A stretch of DNA of 64,000 nt, taken from NCBI GenBank assembly GCA_019925095.2, contig CM034406.1, positions 13,860,388 through 13,924,387 on the forward strand, given 5' to 3'. This document shows positions 58,028 through 64,000 of the stretch, one piece after another; position 1 is the first letter of the stretch, and every line of letters starts with the position of its first letter. A model generated the notes under the pieces. It was not told the origin of the DNA, did not search any database, and worked only from the letters and a program-made list of their open reading frames with translations. This stretch comes from Dendrolimus kikuchii (taxonomy: Eukaryota > Arthropoda > Insecta > Lepidoptera > Lasiocampidae). The position numbers and the translations under genes are program-made.

Positions 58028-58385
58028 ACACTTCTTTGTGGTGTATATGATGAAGCTAGATAGCGCTTCGATCTTATAGGTGGAGTATCCACCATATATC
58101 GATGCCGCATGCCTATGCGTCTCGTTATCTGATGATGGAAGGGATATGGCGGAATCTGATTGAAGAGCTCAGCTGCACACTCTCCAAAGTGAATCCGATA
58201 GAAAACCGATAAGCGAGCAACCCTACGTCGATGTTCGAGACTTTGAGTTTTGTTGTCGAAAAGCTGGTCGTTGCCAACCAGCCTCCTGGCTCTCTGCTCA
58301 ATCGACTCTAGTGCTTCGAGTTGATATTTGGCTGAGCCATTCCAAAGGTGAGAGCAGTACTTCATACATGCTCGTACATACCTGT
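58027..58385 (-). pseudogene. LINE ORF2 C-terminal fragment
   Basis: Minus-strand frame VRACMKYCSHLWNGSAKYQL, then LEALESIEQRARRLVGND, LEHRRRVARLSVFYRIHFGE and IPPYPFHHQITRR. This is the conserved region after the reverse transcriptase of lepidopteran jockey-like LINEs. It is intact for about 110 codons but cut at both ends: it stops shortly after PQRSVI against the TA repeat and is 5' truncated near 58385. A dead fragment. Confidence 0.85.
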
Positions 58386-58429
58386 AACCCTATTTCATAC
58401 CTCTATCCAATATCCTTTATTCCATCCCC

Positions 58430-58535
58430 ACTACCCCATGCTAAAGGCTGGCAACGCGTTGACTTCGAACCTACTGTTCCACTTGTCTACAGGCGACAGT
58501 AACCAGATTCCATTAGATGCATTAACATGCCATGC
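58430..58535 (+). repeat. LINE 3' end fragment
   Basis: 'aaaggctggcaacgcgttga', then 'acaggcgacagtaaccagat' and 'tccattagatgcattaacat', is a LINE ending like that at 10825, but of a different subfamily and in the opposite orientation to the fragment beside it. Confidence 0.55.
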
Positions 58536-60121
58536 ATGACACATCCCACTTGGCTCTGACCGTAAGGTCTTTGCTTCGAGGTGGGATATAATAGAAACAC
58601 CTCGTACCTTTGTCCTAAAGACGCTCCCTTACAGCTTCAGTCGTCGTAATACTTCGTCTATCTTCCTACAATACTCGTTCAACTCGTGTCGTCAGTATCA
58701 TTGTATTAAAAAGAATCTAGCTTCATTACATTTGGAAATTACATGTTTCTAAGAGATTAGATATTAAAATCGTATGCGTCTTACATCTCAGAAAAGCACG
58801 ACAGCCTGTAAGACACATAGTCAATATATGCACAGCTTAACTCCTGGTTATATCATTTAAAATAGCAAAAATATAGGAAATATAACTGTTTTGTATTTCC
58901 ATTAACAACTAATAATGTAAGCATGATGTAATCTATATTAAAATTATTACCCAAGCTTTTAACAACGTCTTCTATTCTCTTCAACAAATCAGAATTTAAG
59001 ACTTATATTTAAAAGGCATAATGTCAACAAACTTTAAGCATAATAAGCAGTTGAGCTTTAAATAATGCCTACAATTAATATTGAAAGCTTTAGAGACACG
59101 TGTATGTTTTGCAACAATCGACGCTCTTCAAAACAGATTCATTATACAAAACCACTTTTGTGTAATAAATACCTGTCGAAGAGCGTTAATTGTGGCTCCT
59201 TTTTGTTTTGGAGACAATTGTGCTTACATTGTCGAACAATATTTTAAGTGCTTTGAATGCGTAGGATTTTAACGTATTTCTTATACACCAAAGATGACTT
59301 AATTTAGATAAAATACGAATTAGATATTAAATATTTACTTATATCTACGACCTTAAAAAAACGTTCTCTGTTGGAACTTGGTTTAGATAAAAACTTTTGA
59401 ATTTGAAAATTATATTTATTGTTACCACAATTGAAACAAGTACAATTTTTTTTTAATTGATTTCTTCAAAAATCTTATCTTGTCTGTAAGATACTATCTT
59501 ATTATGCAAATTATACTCGTGGATGTAATTTAGAAAATAAAATTAGAATAAACTGGGAGTTCATAGACCAGAATATTTATTATACTCGATATGTTTGAAT
59601 CATGTTTATTCATATTTTTGGGCTGAATACAAGGCAAAGATAGACGATAATTTTTAAATAGAATATATTAAAATCATATACTTTAAGATAGTGAGATGAC
59701 TATTTTCTGTAAGCCGTCTAGCAGATGTTGATAAAGATTTTGCAATAAACCCTTCTCGATTTGCCATAAGCAGCAATGCAAATGCTAACGAGTTATAATG
59801 TGCGTAGTGACTCGAAGGTATATCTATCTACATTTGTCAGTATGTCGGTATAAAGAGGTAAAGTGATATATGGTGATTATATAGAGCAATCTAGAGGCAT
59901 TAAATGATATAATTCATTTTTAAAATAGAACGTAATAATAATTTTAATAATAATATTGTAATTCTCACATTTATTTAATCCTTTATAGTTCGCGTACTGC
60001 CACGATCTGGCCCGATTTTATTTTAATTTTGTATTTAAACTAAGTTCCACTGGAGCACATTATTTGAAAGTCAAACTATGCGAGTCAAAATTCTCCTATT
60101 AGGATAAAAAAACTTGATACA
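58536..60121. other. AT-rich DNA
   Basis: No exon was recognised. 'gacgctcttca' and 'cgaagagcgtt' (about 59120 and 59177) form a short inverted pair. Confidence 0.4.
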
Positions 60122-60240
60122 TAGATAATTCTTTATTGTACACCAAAGCATAGACAAGCAGAAGTAGAAAAAAATAAGAGAAAGTACAACGGGCGGCGTT
60201 ATCGCTAAGAAGCAATCTCTTCCAGGCAATTCTTGGCAGG
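60122..60240 (-). repeat. retroposon 3' tail (family H), inverted
   Basis: 'attctttattgtacaccaaa' at the left and 'gcgttatcgctaagaagcaa' then 'tctcttccaggcaattcttgg' at the right. Confidence 0.65.
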
Positions 60241-60491
60241 GATTGAGATTTTTAATACGGTCGACAGATGGCGCAGTTTATAAAAAATTAAAAATAAAAG
60301 ATCTCTGCCCCGTCCGGAGACAGAGGATGGCGAAAAAAGAAGTTAAAAATTCAAATCAAATGAGATACCTTCTATCATATCACAAAATCGCAGTTTCATA
60401 GGGTCTGTACTAACGTAGAGACCTAATGACATCATAAGGTTGCACAGTAAAAAATGTCAATTTTAATTGTTTAAACAGTAATTAAAAATAT

Positions 60492-61014
60492 TGTTACAAC
60501 CTAGGCCCCGACAAAGATAAATTCCACGATATAAATCTGTAAAAGCACACTTTATTACCTGTCGGCATTTGAACTAATTGTAATCCTTTTATGATCGTCT
60601 TCTCTTGTTCACTTATTTATTGGCATACGTTTCTAGCTATTGTAGAGAACAACTATTGTTCTATTGTACTCGTTTACGGCTGCATCATTAGCCAGGTATT
60701 TCGGATTACGACTACTAGGAAATTGTGTGGACGTTGCCGGGCGGGCACATTTGTTTTGTGAAGTATAAAACGACGGCCTGATGGAGAGCGGAGGCAGTTG
60801 AGCTACAACTACGATATGGGAGTGACGTGTGTACATTCGGGAATCGAATTTTGACGGACTTTGCGCGTTTGGTTGAATTACGACCTTCTGCATTACGTTT
60901 GGATTTGTTGTGTTCAGTTATATTTGTGCCTGTGTTATACGTGTTTGTATAGTTCTAATAAACTCTGTAATCATTCTAACGGCATTTTAATTCGAGGCCC
61001 GCCATCTCGTAACA
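60492..61014 (+). mobile_element. solo LTR, 523 bp
   Basis: TGTTACAACCTAGGCCCCGA to CATCTCGTAACA, with ATAT at 60488-60491 and 61015-61018. It is very close in sequence to the copy at 42480-43011, sharing 'aaattgtgtggacgttgccgggc'-type words split by few changes. Non-coding. Confidence 0.9.
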
Positions 61015-61071
61015 ATATTATTACCATATTTAAAAAGTAAGATGTAAAGATGTTCTTTTAACAATTGCTCA

Positions 61072-61253
61072 TCTTTACGTATAAAATTCTTTCGTTCGTG
61101 TGTATGTCACCGAACTCCTACTAAACGGTTGGACCGATTTTGATGTTTTTTTTTGTGTGTGATAAAATGGATCCTGGAATGTTTTAGATTCACAATTGGA
61201 TCTTCTTTGGTTCTAAATTTTTTTAAGGCAGGAAAGACTGCTAGGACTGCTAG
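61072..61253 (+). mobile_element. Helitron-like element, 182 bp
   Basis: A|TCTTTACGTATAAAATTC, 'cggttggaccgattttgatg', 'tagattcacaattggatctt', ending GGACTGCTAG|T. Same subfamily as 20820 and 32440, opposite orientation. Confidence 0.75.
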
Positions 61254-61816
61254 TTATGTGTATGTAAATAATGCTAGATCTTATTGCAAAATGTGTCCGC
61301 ATCCATATTATCATAAAGAATGTTTAGTAATCAAGAATGCCTTTTACACCGTTAATACCAAAGGGTTACGTAAAAAAAAATTAGGTAAGGAAACAACGCT
61401 TTATAATCGAATATTTGTTTAACTTAATTAAAAAGAACGATGCGTTCCTCAAAACAAAACAAAACCACTCAACGCTCATGTGTCTAATGTATAATTCGAA
61501 ATTATCGTCAAACTTTCTAACTGCCGCGCAACATCTTAAAGGAGTGGCCCCACTCTAATATAGGAAATGCCATCCCGATTAATCACACAACTTTCACGGA
61601 AACACTAAGTTTTTACTACGAACGGACGATGCAGACATTTCCTTCAAGCCTTATATGTCATAAAGTGCTTTATGTTATGGAAAGTCCCATATGATAGGAT
61701 TTATCTGGAAAATTACTCTACAAAATATATGTATAGTCATTTATAAACTAATTTATATACTAGAACCTGTGAAACCTGTGTATAAATGTTTACATACATA
61801 TTACTGCTTTAGCATG
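61254..61816. other. AT-rich DNA with a Cys/His-containing frame
   Basis: A plus-strand frame to 61422 reads YCKMCPHPYYHKECLVIKN, a C-x2-C-x6-H-x2-C-like spacing. It starts inside the Helitron-like element and has no homolog I can name; probably chance or a transposase scrap. Confidence 0.25.
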
Positions 61817-62240
61817 TAGTTTTTTTTTTTTTTGTTTTGAGGCGAGGGAAAATGCTTAACCGATTTACGCACAAACTGGGTCGTTGCTAGGGGAACGACA
61901 CGCGTCGGTCGGGGGCGATAACACTGCAGCAATAGTATGCTCTTGGCAGCGCTCCGTCCGCGATCGACGTCACAGAATAGTGTGGAAGACTCCGAGCGTT
62001 GCTGCATGGGCGAGCAACCCCAATATCCACTAAAAACCCCCTCCTCCCTGACGACCCTGCGCTTTGAATGTGTTGGAAAGGCTGAGATTTAGAACATAGT
62101 TACGCCCAGCCGATCCAGCGCAATAAAGTGCCTGGACTGTGCCCTGGGAGAACACACCCCACTTCGTTTTGCGGGGGTAGAAGGTCCTTTGCTCATCCTA
62201 GCAAGCTCATGTAGTAACATAAGCCGTGGTAGCTTAGTCG
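61817..62240 (-). mobile_element. poly(A) retroposon family B
   Basis: Poly(T) at 61819-61833 marks a 3' poly(A) tail on the minus strand. The body contains 'ggtcgttgctaggggaacga', 'ccactaaaaaccccctcctc' and 'tagttacgcccagccgatcc'. The right end has 'agccgtggtagcttagtcgt', which resembles an A-box-bearing tRNA head in the opposite orientation and may be a neighbouring SINE scrap. Related to 15506-15830. Confidence 0.6.
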
Positions 62241-63591
62241 TTAACGCTCCCGCCATTCGTTCCAGTAACGTAAACACGAAATCTGGCCGAGAAGCAATAT
62301 TCTGATATGAAGAGTATATTGTTGCAATTAACACGTATTGACCTAAAAGAACAACATCGTGATGGTTGGCAACACCAACATTAAATTAAGAGCATTTCGT
62401 GTTGTGTTTTGTTCTTACTTTGTTTTTCAGTAATTTCTACGTTAAATAGACGCCTTTTCACTTTTCTCCGTTTTTATTTAATCCTAAGATCGACACGATA
62501 CCGAGCATCCACAGTCCACTGCCGCTAGAAAAATACTACATATCTATATAGTGGTTTCTAGAGTGATAAAACCTACACATAGATATAACCGATGCACAAA
62601 ACCCGCCAAAGAATCTAAAACAACGGTGTTCATTCCCCTAGAATAGGGAGCACCAACCTAGGAACTCGTAACATCCTACGAGCTGATATTTGTATATTTC
62701 ATATTCGATGTTACAAAATTAACAGTTGGGTGTGTGACACAGTTTACAGTAATCTCTGAAACAAAGTACATACATACAAAGGAGCCTGTGTGAAAATACC
62801 AAGCTATCATCATTAGAAATAATTGTATTACTGTTTAAATAATTAGCTATTTAACTCTTTAAAATTGTGACGTCATATTTGAGCTATGTGAGACGACAAA
62901 AATAATTAAAAAAGTTCAGTTAGTTATAATCTGACCTATAATAAAAAAGAATCCGTTCAGCACTTTCTTAGCAAATTAAAATGACTTCGTGAAAAGAATA
63001 ACAACTTTACTGGTACATTTTAAGCAATTTTAAAACAATCAACATATTTAAATATAAATTAAGAAGTACAGAATTTCAAATGTGTCTTTTGTAATTTAAA
63101 TGTACCTTATTATAGGAGTTACGTAATACATAAACAATAAAAAATATTTAAATTTTATTAAATAGTGTCCCTATTTTATGATTATCATGGAGCAACGGGT
63201 TAACAGTAGCATATGATTATCGTCAAGATTTTTTATAAAAAATATTATATTTTTGACTTTGCTGATAAATAAATAACGAAATAAAAATAAGATATATGTA
63301 GCTTCGGCAGCGTTCGGACGACTGTCGTGATCAATGACTCAAAACCAGATAAGGAGACTAAATAAAATTTGAATTTAATTTTTTATACATGATAGCAATA
63401 CGTCTTCCTTCGTCGGCTGTTGGCAAACGAATGATGCATTGATGCGTGGCGTCGCATTGACGCGGCTCGAATATGAAATGCGCGTCGAAGCGGGCTCTGG
63501 GTCATAGCGCGCAGTACATATACAGCATGTTGTTATGAATCAACACGTTCACGTAACCCGCCCATGTTGAGAATGCCCCAACAAAATGATT
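62241..63591. other. AT-rich DNA
   Basis: No exon was recognised. A GC-richer patch near 63405-63500 ('gcgtggcgtcgcattgacgc') has no long frame. Confidence 0.4.
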
Positions 63592-63720
63592 ATAGATAGA
63601 TAGATAAAACTTTATTCTTCACCAAAACAACAGACACAAGATATTAATTACAATATTTTTAGACAGAATAATAAGCGCCCTCATCGCTTAGGGCGATTTC
63701 TTCCAGGAAACCTGGCTTAT
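63592..63720 (-). repeat. retroposon 3' tail (family H), inverted
   Basis: (TAGA)n, 'aaaactttattcttcaccaa', then 'ctcatcgcttagggcgattt' and 'cttccaggaaacctgg'. This copy shows the tetranucleotide tail most clearly. Confidence 0.7.
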
Positions 63721-64000
63721 AGGATATTCTAAGCTCTCTCTCATATATATTAAAACAATAAAATCGCAATTGCTTTAAAACTATTTTCCGACTGTAATAG
63801 CGCTATAGTAATTGAGAATTGTTAAAACTTTGTCTACTCTATTAGTTATAAATAGTAATATTCTCGTCATGTACAGTAAATGTAATTTAACGAATACTGT
63901 TCTTTGGATTACAAGGCTAAATGTTTAATACGTCATAATTACATTTAAAATATCAGCTTATTTTTTCACAATGTGAGTTTTTCTCACAATGTCGTTGGCA
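63721..64000. other. AT-rich DNA to window end
   Basis: Nothing recognisable. Confidence 0.4.

Noticed and set aside
60633..60893. 86-codon minus-strand frame
   Set aside because: Lies inside the solo LTR and is antisense to it; the corresponding frames in the other LTR copies are disrupted.

Overview
This is a 64 kb piece of an insect nuclear genome, almost certainly from a moth or butterfly (Lepidoptera). Most of it is AT-rich, intron-like DNA filled with interspersed repeats of lepidopteran type: Helitron-like elements starting TC and ending CTAG, tRNA-derived SINEs, LINE 3' ends with their short derivatives, solo LTRs and microsatellites. There are no operons, ribosome binding sites, CRISPR arrays or rRNA genes, and no free-standing tRNA gene was seen.

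Only three stretches look like protein-coding sequence. (1) A single GC-rich exon at 14590-14862 on the minus strand encodes the lever arm of a myosin heavy chain: end of the converter, IQ motif, and a WPWW segment typical of class XVIII (Drosophila Mhcl). Motor exons should lie at higher coordinates and the coiled-coil tail at lower ones; neither is visible. (2) A 2.1 kb exon at 38262-40367, also minus strand, starts at its own ATG behind GC-rich DNA. It encodes about 702 residues of unfamiliar, mostly disordered protein and ends at a good splice donor in phase 0. The myosin exon 23.4 kb downstream begins in phase 0. I therefore propose, without proof, an internal promoter giving a headless myosin-XVIII. 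(3) A THAP-domain gene of four exons at 8167-9355 on the plus strand lies inside a 1996 bp DNA transposon with 25 bp terminal inverted repeats and a perfect 8 bp target duplication. This is a P-element-like, internally deleted copy that could make only a short DNA-binding protein.

Layout. 1-8 kb: Helitron-like copies, a SINE with a 15 bp target duplication, a small MITE and a GC-rich patch near 7.6 kb. 8-10 kb: the P-like element. 10-14.5 kb: a LINE 3' end, a solo LTR and SINE-like retroposons. 14.6 kb: the myosin exon. 15-38 kb: repeats only, including Helitrons, fold-backs, a tandem triplication at 24.8-25.4 kb, two solo LTRs and many LINE-tailed SINE-like copies. 38-40.5 kb: the 702-residue exon and its GC-rich upstream flank. 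41-50 kb: microsatellites, a SINE carrying a solo LTR, Helitron fragments and AT-rich DNA. 50.8-53.3 kb: a nested structure, a SINE split by a 2262 bp Helitron-like element that itself holds a 1.5 kb minisatellite. 53-64 kb: SINEs, LINE remnants and a further solo LTR.

The window is best read as very large introns of one minus-strand gene, colonised by mobile DNA. Gene calls rest on splice sites, reading phase and motif recognition by eye. Repeat calls rest on ends, target duplications and comparison of copies within this window.
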